From: Prevotellaceae bacterium UBA4359
GTDB lineage: Bacteria > Bacteroidota > Bacteroidia > Bacteroidales > Bacteroidaceae
Length of the DNA: 57,466 nt
NCBI GenBank assembly: GCA_002393555.1
Contig: DGSP01000086.1
Location: 23,126-80,591, forward strand
Direction: 5' to 3'
Position 1 is the first letter of the stretch. Each line of letters opens with the position of its first letter. The notes beneath the pieces were generated by a model. The model saw only the letters and a list, made by a program, of their open reading frames with translations. It ran no database searches and had not been told where the DNA came from. The translations under genes and the position numbers were made by a program. Shown here one piece after another: positions 34,749-42,890 of this stretch.

Positions 34749-36163
34749 AACCAAATGGATATTTCTGATATTCTCGCTATCGAGAAATCGTACATTGTTT
34801 TATTCTCCCAACGGGCTTTGAAATCGATCTTATCAATTTTTGCTTTCAAGGCATCTATGTATGCCTGCCTTTCTACTACAGTTCTAAAAGAACCTGCATG
34901 TGGATTTATCGGATGGGCATGTAGAGTTGAAGTGTATGAATCAAGTTCCGAAATCTCGTCAAGCAAATCGTTATTGTAGTACAATCCCACCTTGGCACAA
35001 TGTTTGGCATTTGATAATCTGAAGTTTCCCGTAATGAAATTCAAAGAGTCAATCAAATCCTTTTTGGCAGCTTTAATATCTACTTTACTGAGATTTTCAA
35101 AATGAGCGAATGCATTGTTTATGCGTTCGTCTATTTTGGTCTTTTTCTTATCCGATAAAGTATATGATGTTATTAGTATCTTATTGACAACACTCATATT
35201 TAGCTTGTAACCGAGATAATCAAACGAAACTGGTGTAAACATCTCTTTGGGCGAATATTTCACTAATTGACATTTTGCGTCAGTCTTCGGTTTCAGGGAC
35301 AATCCGTATTCTGAGAACATCACTTCCAAAGCTGCATAATAATCATCAATGGTTTTATAGTCCTCGAGAGAGGTCATAATCATAAATATATCATCTACAT
35401 ACCTTGTATAGTATATGACCTCACGTCTGCTTCTTAGCCTGTTATCAATATCCTTCATGTATATCTCGCTGAGAATAGAACTAATTCCGATGCCCCTTGG
35501 CACACCAACCCTGGGTGCAACTAGCGTTGTGTCCTTAATTCTCTCATACTCATCAATGATTCCCTTGATGAACGCTTTTGATTTATAGCTTAGTAGGCTG
35601 TTATCCAGCACTTTCTTCAATAATCGCTCTTGTGGAATAGACTCGAAGAAACCGGATATATCTGTTCGAATGATATAGATGGGCATCTTCACATTGAGTA
35701 ATCTTTTGATGCCACTCAATATCTGATGACGACCTGTCATTTCAATCTTAAAAGTTCGCTTGATATTATGCTGAAGTTGCTTCATTGCATACGATGCAGC
35801 CAGCGAATCGTCCAGCATGAATTCTTCTTTACCATCAAAAACACTTGTGCTAATGTTAAAAGCGAATAATCTGCTATTCACTTCAACTGCCAGAGCCTCC
35901 ATATGAGCGATAAGAGTTTCTGATTTCTTGTACCTAAGTGAGGATAGTGATTCTTGCAGCTCTGAAAGACGCGACACCTCGTCTTCTGTACGCAATGCCT
36001 TTTTCTTTCTGCAAAGAAGCTTTATTTCTTCGTTAACAGTGTGTATCTCTCCTACAATTGCTCGATAATCCTCCGACATGGCATCAATCTCCACCTTTCC
36101 CTGTCTATTCAGAAGGGTGAAGATTGTTTCAAAGTTCTTTGCGGAAAAAGATTGATCAAGCAT
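34745..36163 (-). CDS. drt3a: Reverse transcriptase of a DRT type 3 defence system, Drt3a-like
   Basis: 472 residues. RT motifs: A in IIRTDISGFFESI (Asp near 168), B-like in GVPRGIGISSILSEIYM, and YVDD in YYTRYVDDIFMIM (about 255-258). The N-terminal 100 residues form a long helical region (EEIKLLCRKKKALRTEDEV). No retron msr/msd-like repeat lies upstream. It overlaps drt3b by 4 bases and follows the small nuclease-like gene by 9 bases, so all four genes are co-transcribed. In DRT3 both RTs are needed; this one is thought to use the non-coding RNA as template. Confidence 0.83.
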   Translation of the reverse strand: MLDQSFSAKNFETIFTLLNRQGKVEIDAMSEDYRAIVGEIHTVNEEIKLLCRKKKALRTEDEVSRLSELQESLSSLRYKKSETLIAHMEALAVEVNSRLFAFNISTSVFDGKEEFMLDDSLAASYAMKQLQHNIKRTFKIEMTGRHQILSGIKRLLNVKMPIYIIRTDISGFFESIPQERLLKKVLDNSLLSYKSKAFIKGIIDEYERIKDTTLVAPRVGVPRGIGISSILSEIYMKDIDNRLRSRREVIYYTRYVDDIFMIMTSLEDYKTIDDYYAALEVMFSEYGLSLKPKTDAKCQLVKYSPKEMFTPVSFDYLGYKLNMSVVNKILITSYTLSDKKKTKIDERINNAFAHFENLSKVDIKAAKKDLIDSLNFITGNFRLSNAKHCAKVGLYYNNDLLDEISELDSYTSTLHAHPINPHAGSFRTVVERQAYIDALKAKIDKIDFKARWENKTMYDFSIARISEISIWL

Positions 36164-36172
36164 AGCGCGATT

Positions 36173-36670
36173 TTATAGTTTATCCTCCTGACCGGTTTTC
36201 ATGCCACGGAGATCACAATTGTAATCTTTGCGAAACTCTTGCTTTGCCTTCTCCATCGCAGGATTAGACTTGTTGGAAGGAAAAGATTGCGCTACAATGC
36301 GGGCACGGACATCATCATTCGATGGATGTTTGAAAATCGCCTTCTTCAAGGTCTGTCGCAACTGATTGATGGCATGATTTGTATCCACACCCTTCAGTTC
36401 TACAAAGGACTCCGTCCATTGCTCGGGCATAACTTCTTTTGCAGATCGCTTGACAAGTACTAACTTGTCGCAACGTTGGCCTTCAGTCACGATGTTGCCA
36501 TCTACAGCATATACTACCGATTCTTCCTTTCCGCCTGTTGCCAACAGATAGCGTTTGCCATTCTCGCTCACGCTGATTTTTGCACGAACCTGCAAGGTTT
36601 GTTCGGGAGCGTATCCTTCTGATGTCAGACACTCATGAGTCGAACCGTATGTTTTCTTATCCTCCTTCAT
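36173..36670 (-). CDS. Small protein with PD-(D/E)XK-like pattern, partner of the ATPase
   Basis: 165 residues from the ATG at 36670, 4 bases after the ATPase stop; a TTG four codons earlier would overlap it. Not a family I recognise. The core has CDKLVLVKR (Asp near 68), then SFVELKGVD (Glu near 91, Lys near 93) and a helix AINQLRQTLKKAI. That is the D ... ExK ... Q spacing of PD-(D/E)XK nucleases. The N-terminal part is beta-rich. If real, it is the nuclease arm of an ATPase-nuclease pair. The active-site reading is by eye only and needs a fold search. Confidence 0.6.
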   Translation of the reverse strand: MKEDKKTYGSTHECLTSEGYAPEQTLQVRAKISVSENGKRYLLATGGKEESVVYAVDGNIVTEGQRCDKLVLVKRSAKEVMPEQWTESFVELKGVDTNHAINQLRQTLKKAIFKHPSNDDVRARIVAQSFPSNKSNPAMEKAKQEFRKDYNCDLRGMKTGQEDKL

Positions 36671-36674
36671 GCCC

Positions 36675-37835
36675 CTATGCAAACAGTATTTCGTTCAACT
36701 TACTAATGCTCTCATCCACCCATTCCGACACACCATCCAAATCATTGCCACTGAGCATGGGTATTTCGCTGTCCATGATGTTTTGGAAGATTCCATTCTC
36801 ATCGATATAGAATCCAGAGATGCTCTTTGAAGAAAGAATGCAGTCATCCGCAACAACAGTCTGCTTTAGTCCTTTTTCTTCTGCAATAGAAGCGGCCAGC
36901 AATACATTCACCACAGACATTACATACGGGCTGTGAGTGGTCACAATAGCCATACTCTGCTCCGAACCGTTCTCCAAAGCTTGCTTCAATGAACGTACCA
37001 AACTCAAGACCACCAGTTTTTGTGACTCGGGATACAGATTCTGTTCTGGCTCCTCGATAAACAACTGAGCCGACTGATATTCAAGCCTTCTGTACGAATG
37101 ACCATTATCAGTCTTGCTAATCTCATTGCGCTCATGCATTGACAGTGAAGCATTATTTCCTACGCGCTCTGTAATATAGTTAGCCATTACATCCATAGGC
37201 ATCACGCTCTGCATGCCGCTCGATGCATAAAAGGCAGGAGTCTCAGAGCCATCTTCGCGAACTAACACATCTGCACCTGATTTATTCACATAACTGAATC
37301 CTCCGGTTGCAGCCAACTTGAAAGGATGCTCGCTGGTGTAAGGAATCTTTGCCTCATCCCATTCGTAGATGAAGTTGAACAAGACATCGCGTTCAGTGGC
37401 TTTGTAGGTTTTATCAACATTCTGGATTGCCGAAATAAGGTTTCTTTCGGCAGGAATGTAGCACAACTTAGTATTGAACCTCTTCTCTGCAAATGACTTC
37501 TTGCGGAGAATTTGGGCATTGCCATTCACACCATGGTATTTGATGGTTATGTTATCGCCATCGTACATGAGGTGAGTATCATCTGTGAAGAACTCGTCAT
37601 TGAGGCGATGGAACTGCTTGAGTTCCTTGACAAAACGATTGTAGTGGGTGTACTGGTTGACCATGTCATCGGTAGAGACCATGATCTTCTTCTCTATCCA
37701 ACGGCAGAAGCAGAGTACCTTCATAAAAGTACTCTTACCGGCACTCTGACGCCCTATAAGAACCATTAAGGGTGTCAACTCAATTCTAGTTGAGTCCACT
37801 ATTGGACCAAAACTTTTTATATGCAACGAAGCCAT
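36675..37835 (-). CDS. OLD/RecF-like AAA (ABC-class) ATPase
   Basis: 386 residues. Walker A GRQSAGKST (about 28-36); signature-like YASSGMQS (about 203-210); Walker B QLFIEEPEQNLYPE (about 257-270); switch His in TTHSPYVMS (about 299-307). This is the pattern of the AAA_15/AAA_21 ATPases that drive many phage-defence systems. There is no TOPRIM domain at the C-terminus, so it is not a full OLD nuclease. It is the first gene of the four-gene AT-rich operon; the next gene encodes the nuclease-like protein. A good -7 motif lies about 50 bases upstream. Confidence 0.85.
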   Translation of the reverse strand: MASLHIKSFGPIVDSTRIELTPLMVLIGRQSAGKSTFMKVLCFCRWIEKKIMVSTDDMVNQYTHYNRFVKELKQFHRLNDEFFTDDTHLMYDGDNITIKYHGVNGNAQILRKKSFAEKRFNTKLCYIPAERNLISAIQNVDKTYKATERDVLFNFIYEWDEAKIPYTSEHPFKLAATGGFSYVNKSGADVLVREDGSETPAFYASSGMQSVMPMDVMANYITERVGNNASLSMHERNEISKTDNGHSYRRLEYQSAQLFIEEPEQNLYPESQKLVVLSLVRSLKQALENGSEQSMAIVTTHSPYVMSVVNVLLAASIAEEKGLKQTVVADDCILSSKSISGFYIDENGIFQNIMDSEIPMLSGNDLDGVSEWVDESISKLNEILFA

Positions 37836-37885
37836 AATATGTTTTCAATTGAGAAGAAATTCTCTTAAGAGCTATATTTAATTTG

Positions 37886-37893
37886 CAAAGATA
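37886..37893 (-). promoter_or_regulatory. -7 promoter motif of the ATPase-DRT3 operon
   Basis: Minus-strand TATCTTTG (TAnnTTTG), giving a leader of about 45 bases before the ATPase start. No other -7 motif was seen between the four genes. Confidence 0.6.
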
Positions 37894-38148
37894 GTAAATT
37901 AACTTCAAATATGGAAGAAAAAGCCACGCTTCATATCTGTTTTTATGTATTTTTAGCGAAAATAGTAGTTTAACCTGCCAAAATAAAAGAGTTTTGCATC
38001 GTTTTTGCTTATTTAACGAGACAAGTGGATAGATTCTCAATAAAATTGAATAGCTTTTGCAATCAACTCAGCAAAGGAGTTACGAACAAAATAACATATC
38101 ATGCAGTTTTGGACAGGCTCGCCAGCAGGGACTGCACAAAATTCAGAA

Positions 38149-38183
38149 AAAAGTTGTTATGCGAATTGCGCATAACAACTTTT
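38149..38183. promoter_or_regulatory. 15-bp perfect palindrome in the divergent region
   Basis: AAAAGTTGTTATGCG (38149-38163) and CGCATAACAACTTTT (38169-38183) are exact reverse complements around AATTG. It lies between the divergent ATPase operon and crp-like gene, downstream of neither, so it is unlikely to be an ordinary terminator. It could be an operator (TGTTATGCG-N5-CGCATAACA), perhaps for the adjacent Crp-like protein, or an element structural site. Confidence 0.55.
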
Positions 38184-38291
38184 AATTGAGAAGATGGCAT
38201 AAAATCATTGTTTCGCGCGTAATTTAAGCAAATTTTGCCTAAAGTAAGCCCTACTTATAACAAAAAGAAACGATTTCTTGGTGAAATTCAT

Positions 38292-38299
38292 TACCTTTG
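38292..38299 (+). promoter_or_regulatory. -7 promoter motif of the crp-like gene
   Basis: TACCTTTG, exact TAnnTTTG match 19 bases before the ATG at 38318. Confidence 0.7.
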
Positions 38300-38317
38300 C
38301 CAACAAATTCGACGACA

Positions 38318-38893
38318 ATGGAACAGAAATTCAACAATAATCGATTGGACTTGCAGATACTGCGGGAGTTCTGCGAACGGGAGGGTGAGGAAATCGCTTA
38401 CCGCAAGGGTGACCAACTGGAGCGTGAGGGTGATCCAGCACGGTGGTTCGCTTTTGTCACTGAAGGATGTTTCAAATATGTAAAATATGGCTTGAGCGAT
38501 GACAAGGCACATACCACGTGGTTCTCGTTTGAGGGTGAGTTCGTGTGCGACTACCCCACATTTCTCTATGGCCGTCCGTCACAGGTCACGATTGAGGCTA
38601 TGATACCCAGTCGCGTACTGAGGGTTACGGGCCAGCAACTGAAATTATTCTTCAATCAAAACATGGAAACGATGAAACTACGAGCCATGATTGGCGAGCA
38701 CATCCTCAGCCAATTCCGCTCACGCTATCTTGACCTCCATTGTACTACGCCCCGTGAACGCTACGAGATGTTGCTGCAACGCTGTTCTGGTATCATGGAG
38801 TTTCTTGACTTACAAGACATCGCCTCGTTCTTGAACGTCCATCCAAATACTGTCAGCAAAATACGGCGTGATATTACATTTGGCGACAGGTAA
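38318..38893 (+). CDS. Crp/Fnr-family transcription regulator
   Basis: 191 residues from the ATG at 38318. The N-terminal cyclic-nucleotide-binding-like beta-roll (about 25-115; IAYRKGDQLEREGD, FVTEGCFKYVKYG) lacks the RxS phosphate cassette needed for cAMP, as is usual in Bacteroidales. A dimer helix and a C-terminal winged helix (FLDLQDIASFLNVHPNTVSKIRRDI) follow. No Fe-S cysteine cluster as in Fnr. It has its own terminator, after which the thioredoxin operon begins. It may control that operon, but this is inference from position only. Confidence 0.85.
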   Translation: MEQKFNNNRLDLQILREFCEREGEEIAYRKGDQLEREGDPARWFAFVTEGCFKYVKYGLSDDKAHTTWFSFEGEFVCDYPTFLYGRPSQVTIEAMIPSRVLRVTGQQLKLFFNQNMETMKLRAMIGEHILSQFRSRYLDLHCTTPRERYEMLLQRCSGIMEFLDLQDIASFLNVHPNTVSKIRRDITFGDR

Positions 38894-38937
38894 TAGTCTA
38901 TAACAGATAGAAACTCTCAACCTAAGTTGAGACATTC

Positions 38938-38982
38938 GCCCTTGGCATTCCTTTTTTAGATTTAGCCAAGGGTCTATTTTTG
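38938..38982 (+). terminator. Rho-independent terminator after the crp-like gene
   Basis: CCCTTGGC (38939-38946) pairs with GCCAAGGG (38965-38972), followed by TCTATTTTT. A small second hairpin, CTCAAC-CTAA-GTTGAG, precedes it. Confidence 0.85.
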
Positions 38983-38992
38983 TGCCTTTTTG

Positions 38993-39000
38993 TAACTTTG
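38993..39000 (+). promoter_or_regulatory. -7 promoter motif of the thioredoxin-array operon
   Basis: TAACTTTG (TAnnTTTG), about 100 bases before the first small gene of the array operon. No other promoter motif was seen up to 46642. Confidence 0.65.
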
Positions 39001-39103
39001 TGGCTCGGAATGACTCTCGGAGATGGTTACAGCATGGCGTGAATGCCCCGAACGGGATATTTCCGTGTAAAAATCGTATATACAATAAAAACAATTAATA
39101 TGT

Positions 39104-39421
39104 ATGTTAGCATTTGAGATAAGAATAAACGATGCCGCGCAGATGATCGTTACTGCGGATAATCATGTGATTGCAGATTTTATATACGGCGTTGGGGCAG
39201 TTAACCCCAACAGCGTCGTAATCGCAGGATTTGACGACTTCAACAGATATGTCTGGCTTGATGAGAAAATACATCATAATGATGAGATCCATATCCGCGT
39301 GGTCGATGTCGACAAGGAAAAAGTATCAGTTCCATTAAAAACAACAAAAGAGAGTCTGGAACGCTTAAAAGAGAAATATGACAAACTCCAATTGGAACTA
39401 AAACACAAGGGTTTGATATGA
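39104..39421 (+). CDS. Small protein, paralogue of the next gene
   Basis: 105 residues, not recognised by name. It is cytoplasmic, with no signal peptide. A beta-rich N-terminal part (LAFEIRINDAAQMIVTADNH) is followed by WLDEKIHHNDEIHIRVVDVD, and the C-terminus is a charged helix (KESLERLKEKYDKLQLEL). The next gene (39418) has the same order of elements: an N-terminal strand-loop-strand, W, then VGDSISLQFTDVNE. I take them as diverged paralogues, possibly partners. The stop overlaps the next start (ATGA), so translation is coupled. Confidence 0.7.
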   Translation: MLAFEIRINDAAQMIVTADNHVIADFIYGVGAVNPNSVVIAGFDDFNRYVWLDEKIHHNDEIHIRVVDVDKEKVSVPLKTTKESLERLKEKYDKLQLELKHKGLI

Positions 39422-39786
39422 AAGGAATCATTGTAAAAAGCCGTATTACGGGAAAAAATGACATTATTAAGGTGGCAATTCCAAACGGGGTTGCAACCGC
39501 TGCGCTGACAATATCACGTAATGACGAGGTTACCTGGGGAATAGCTGCAATGACGATGCCTGAAGGCAAAAGCCTCTCTTGGAACGGAGGAAGAATGAAT
39601 GTCGGCGACAGCATCAGTCTTCAGTTCACGGATGTCAACGAGCCGAGCCAACCGCTAAGCCCAGAGTTCGTTGCTGATTGTATGAAGAAGACTTCAATGG
39701 AAGGTGACGACGCCAAAGAATGGGATTTCAAACTTGAACATTACCATCGATTAAAGGCATTTCTTGAGGCCGAAAATGTGATTTAG
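39418..39786 (+). CDS. Small protein, paralogue of the previous gene
   Basis: 122 residues, unknown. KGIIVKSRITGKNDIIKVAI and MTMPEGKSLSWNGGRMNVGD, then ISLQFTDVNEPSQPLSP parallel the layout of the 105-residue protein encoded just before. A C-terminal helix (KLEHYHRLKAFLEAE) ends it. It overlaps the previous gene by 4 bases, and its stop codon directly abuts the start of the first thioredoxin gene. It is therefore part of that operon and may regulate, or protect against, the products. Function not assigned. Confidence 0.7.
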   Translation: MKGIIVKSRITGKNDIIKVAIPNGVATAALTISRNDEVTWGIAAMTMPEGKSLSWNGGRMNVGDSISLQFTDVNEPSQPLSPEFVADCMKKTSMEGDDAKEWDFKLEHYHRLKAFLEAENVI

Positions 39787-40887
39787 ATGAAAAACGAAAT
39801 GAATATGAACAAGAAAAGCATCATCACCGTCCTCCTCGCCCTCGTCGAAATGACGGGACAGGCACAAGTACACTACCGATTGGAAGGATACATCGGTAAT
39901 ACTGAAATCTCTGACAGAATGGAGGTCAGAGACAATTTTAATAACGTGCTCATTGATTCTATCCATGTCGTAAATGGCAAGATAGAACCAATTGAGGGGA
40001 CCATCCCGGATTACGCCGTTTGCTATCTTTGCGGTGGTTCGAGACCTCCTATCTATCCTGTATTTTTAGGCGGTGGAACTACACGCATTGAGAACGTTTC
40101 TTCTATTCATCCACTGCTTAGTGGTACGCCTCTTTGCGAAGACTACACAAAATTCCAGAGTGCAGTACAACAAGCAAACAGAGAGTTGATGATGCGTAAG
40201 TTACGAAGCGGGCAGACTAAATTTACTGTCAAATTAGATGCCGAGGCATCCCAGCAAATATCGGATGTGGCGAAAGACATCATCACCCGTCACCACTCTG
40301 ACGTGTTAGGCTATTATCTCCTGCGTGAAGGTGCCATCAATTATATACAGCCAACAGAATGGCTTTCTTTGGCAGAAAGAATGGTTCCTTGGCTAAAGAA
40401 GAATCCCAAACTGTTTGACGATTATTCCAAGAACTGCAAGCCCTTGCAGGAAGCGGCATCCTCGACAAGCGTAGGATGTAAGTTCGTGGACATAGAAGCA
40501 GACGTTGACGGTAAGACGTTCAAACTGTCCGATTATGTAGGTCGTGGCAATTACGTTGTCATGAACTTTTGGGGCACGACCTGCCCACCGTGCATAACAG
40601 AGCTCCCCGTCTTGAAACAAATTCACCAGCAATACGCAAGTCACGGTCTGACCGTGCTCGGCATTCCTGTCAATGAAGACGCTGAGAAGTCACGCCAAGC
40701 CATTGACAAATATCAGTTGTCCTACCCGCAACTGCTCAACACCCAAGACAAAGCTGCAAAGGCATACGGTTTCGTTACCATCCCAGAAACTATCCTCTTC
40801 GCCCCCGACGGCACCATTCTCGTCCGTGGTCTAAGCATGGACGAACTGAAAGCGAAACTCGAAGAGATTTTCCCCGACAACAAATAA
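39787..40887 (+). CDS. Secreted thioredoxin-fold protein, TlpA/ResA-like (array gene 1)
   Basis: 366 residues. Signal peptide KKSIITVLLALVEMTGQAQ (the ATG at 39787, or one 12-15 bases later in frame). An N-terminal DUF4369-like beta domain (about 25-110) and a helical middle precede a TlpA-like thioredoxin domain (about 225-366) with VVMNFWGTTCPPC: redox motif CPPC. The C-terminal tail ELKAKLEEIFPDNK is shared with other genes of the array. It is predicted to be a periplasmic thiol-disulphide oxidoreductase that reduces or isomerises envelope proteins. Transcribed as the third gene of the operon. Confidence 0.85.
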   Translation: MKNEMNMNKKSIITVLLALVEMTGQAQVHYRLEGYIGNTEISDRMEVRDNFNNVLIDSIHVVNGKIEPIEGTIPDYAVCYLCGGSRPPIYPVFLGGGTTRIENVSSIHPLLSGTPLCEDYTKFQSAVQQANRELMMRKLRSGQTKFTVKLDAEASQQISDVAKDIITRHHSDVLGYYLLREGAINYIQPTEWLSLAERMVPWLKKNPKLFDDYSKNCKPLQEAASSTSVGCKFVDIEADVDGKTFKLSDYVGRGNYVVMNFWGTTCPPCITELPVLKQIHQQYASHGLTVLGIPVNEDAEKSRQAIDKYQLSYPQLLNTQDKAAKAYGFVTIPETILFAPDGTILVRGLSMDELKAKLEEIFPDNK

Positions 40888-40960
40888 ATTGAAATAAACG
40901 TGAACAAGCAAACCATCATCACCATCCTCCTCGCCGTCGTCGCAATGACAGGACAGGCAA
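40843..40960 (+). repeat. Array junction repeat 1 (tail plus signal peptide)
   Basis: Begins GAACTGAAAGCGAAACTCGA, crosses the stop of array gene 1 and continues into the signal-peptide codons of gene 2 (GTGAACAAGCAAACCATCAT). Nearly the same block recurs at 43928 and 45034. Confidence 0.75.
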
Positions 40961-42816
40961 AGACATTTAAGACCATCAAGAACCCAGAGGCGATGGCCTG
41001 CGTGAATATGAGTAACGGCGAACTGAAAGCCCGTGTAGTTACCTTCAGAGACACTGCGACAACCGTACACTTCACAATGGAGTACCCCAAGGGACAGAGT
41101 TTCCAATTCGTCTCATCGTCCTATCTCATGGACGAAGACGGCAACCGTTACCCGCTACATTCTGCCGAGGGACTGAAACTCAACACATGGGTACAGTCGC
41201 CAGAGAGTGGCATCACCGAGTTTACCATGCATTTCGAGCCTTTGCCGAAGCGTACGCAGGTGTTCGACTTCATCGAGGGCGACGGAACCAGAGCATTCAA
41301 ACTGTTAGGCATCCACGATAAGAAATACACAATAAAATATCCAACGATGCAGGAACTCGCCGATGCTAACCCGTGGACGGTGCCCGAGGACTGGTTCAAG
41401 ACCGACACCATCACCGTGAAGGGCCGCATCGAGGGCTACGACGCCGAGCAGTTCGGTTTCACGTCGTTGGAATGCTTTTTCCAGAATGTTTTTGAGAAAG
41501 ACGATGCAACGCTGGTACTCGACATCGCGCCCGACGGAACATTCTATAAGAAGTTCCAGGCCGGTTACCCCATCTGTCAGCGGTTCTACACATTGGAGTC
41601 GAAGGTGGGCTTCGGTGAAATACCATTCTTCGCCCGCCCCGGTGAGACCATCGACATCACCGTGCGCAAAGATGCTGGAGACAGGTACGTCTGTGTCTAT
41701 AACAACGGCAGCAGCAGCGACGCTGCCCGCTGGCTCCGCACACGTGACGAGATTACCGACGTCCTTTTCCCTTTGATGCTCTTCGAAGGCTCTTTTGACG
41801 AAGGAAACGTCCTCGCCGACAATATGTGGCAGAACGTGATGTACCGTTTGCAGACCGTGAGTCGCCGCGAGCACTACACGCCGATGGAAATGCAACTGGC
41901 TCTGGCCTACATACAGACGCGTTTTGCGTATTATTACATGTCATACGCCGAGAATCGCAGATATGCACTGATGAAACAGAATCAGCACGAGAGTGCAGAG
42001 TGGCAAAACCTCGCTGACGCGAAGAACTACTATCATCTGTACCGTATTGACTTCGACAATCCCCTGCTCTTCGTCAGCAGTGACTTCCCATATCTGCTCA
42101 ACCGCATCCAGTATGCCCAACCTGCCACGCGAGCCTTATTCAGCACCGCAGGTCAACAGCGGATGGATAATTACTATGCGGTTTTGCGTGAAATGCTCGG
42201 CAGCAAGGCCAACACACTGATAGCGCAGCTTTGTTTGTACCAGCAGATGTTGACGGAGTCCCGCAAATGGCAGACAGATAAAGAGCAGAAATATACGATG
42301 TTCAGCAACACATTTACGCATCCCCACGTCAAAGCCAGGGCCGATGAATTCTACTCTCGATTGATGGCACAGACGGAATTGGCAACGCCTATTCCTGACG
42401 CGCCGATGGCTGACCTCATCCGCTCACTCTCGGCCAAATACCCTGGCCGTGTCCTCCTTATCGACTTCTGGGGTATGGGCTGCGGTCCATGCCGCTACGC
42501 TATTCAGGAAAGCAAGGAACTTCGTGCCGAGATTGCGAAAAGAGAAGATGTGAAACTTGTCTTTATTGCTGGAGAAAGGACGACCGAGGGTAGCGATGCT
42601 TACAAGAAATACGTTGCTGAGTGGCTGGCCGACGAAGAGACCGTCTGTGTAACCAATGCCGACTTCACCCGCCTGCAAGAGTTGTTTCGCTTCAATGGCA
42701 TTCCACACTACGAGACCATCACTCCCAACGGCCGCCGCGTCCGCGATGACCTCCGCATAGATGGATATGACAACTTCGACTACGAACTGGAGCGGCTAAA
42801 AAAGAAACTCAAATAA
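40900..42816 (+). CDS. Secreted thioredoxin-fold protein (array gene 2)
   Basis: 638 residues from a GTG start at 40900, the codon that aligns with the ATG of its sister genes. Signal peptide NKQTIITILLAVVAMTGQAK. A long N-terminal region (about 25-490) includes two DUF4369-like beta segments and a helical part. The C-terminal thioredoxin domain has LLIDFWGMGCGPC (CGPC, the thioredoxin motif). The C-terminus ends ERLKKKLK and lacks the EEIFPDN tail. It is the longest member of the array. 12 bases separate it from gene 1. Confidence 0.85.
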   Translation: MNKQTIITILLAVVAMTGQAKTFKTIKNPEAMACVNMSNGELKARVVTFRDTATTVHFTMEYPKGQSFQFVSSSYLMDEDGNRYPLHSAEGLKLNTWVQSPESGITEFTMHFEPLPKRTQVFDFIEGDGTRAFKLLGIHDKKYTIKYPTMQELADANPWTVPEDWFKTDTITVKGRIEGYDAEQFGFTSLECFFQNVFEKDDATLVLDIAPDGTFYKKFQAGYPICQRFYTLESKVGFGEIPFFARPGETIDITVRKDAGDRYVCVYNNGSSSDAARWLRTRDEITDVLFPLMLFEGSFDEGNVLADNMWQNVMYRLQTVSRREHYTPMEMQLALAYIQTRFAYYYMSYAENRRYALMKQNQHESAEWQNLADAKNYYHLYRIDFDNPLLFVSSDFPYLLNRIQYAQPATRALFSTAGQQRMDNYYAVLREMLGSKANTLIAQLCLYQQMLTESRKWQTDKEQKYTMFSNTFTHPHVKARADEFYSRLMAQTELATPIPDAPMADLIRSLSAKYPGRVLLIDFWGMGCGPCRYAIQESKELRAEIAKREDVKLVFIAGERTTEGSDAYKKYVAEWLADEETVCVTNADFTRLQELFRFNGIPHYETITPNGRRVRDDLRIDGYDNFDYELERLKKKLK

Positions 42817-42890
42817 AAACGAAATGAACGTGAACAAGAAAACCATCATCACCATCCTGCTTGCCCTCGTCACAATGGTGGGGCAAGCAC
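42788..42890 (+). repeat. Array junction repeat 2 (diverged)
   Basis: Ends of array gene 2 and start of gene 3: the signal-peptide half (GTGAACAAGAAAACCATCAT) is well conserved; the tail half is diverged (GGCTAAAAAAGAAACTC). Confidence 0.6.

Noticed and set aside
32550..36163. Retron or group II intron interpretation of the reverse transcriptases
   Set aside because: There are two different RTs in tandem, no msr/msd-like inverted repeats before them, and no maturase/endonuclease domains or intron domain V.
36173..37835. PARIS or Septu (ATPase plus partner) identity
   Set aside because: The small partner is neither a TOPRIM/DUF4435 protein nor an HNH nuclease by visible motifs, and the ATPase is shorter than AriA.
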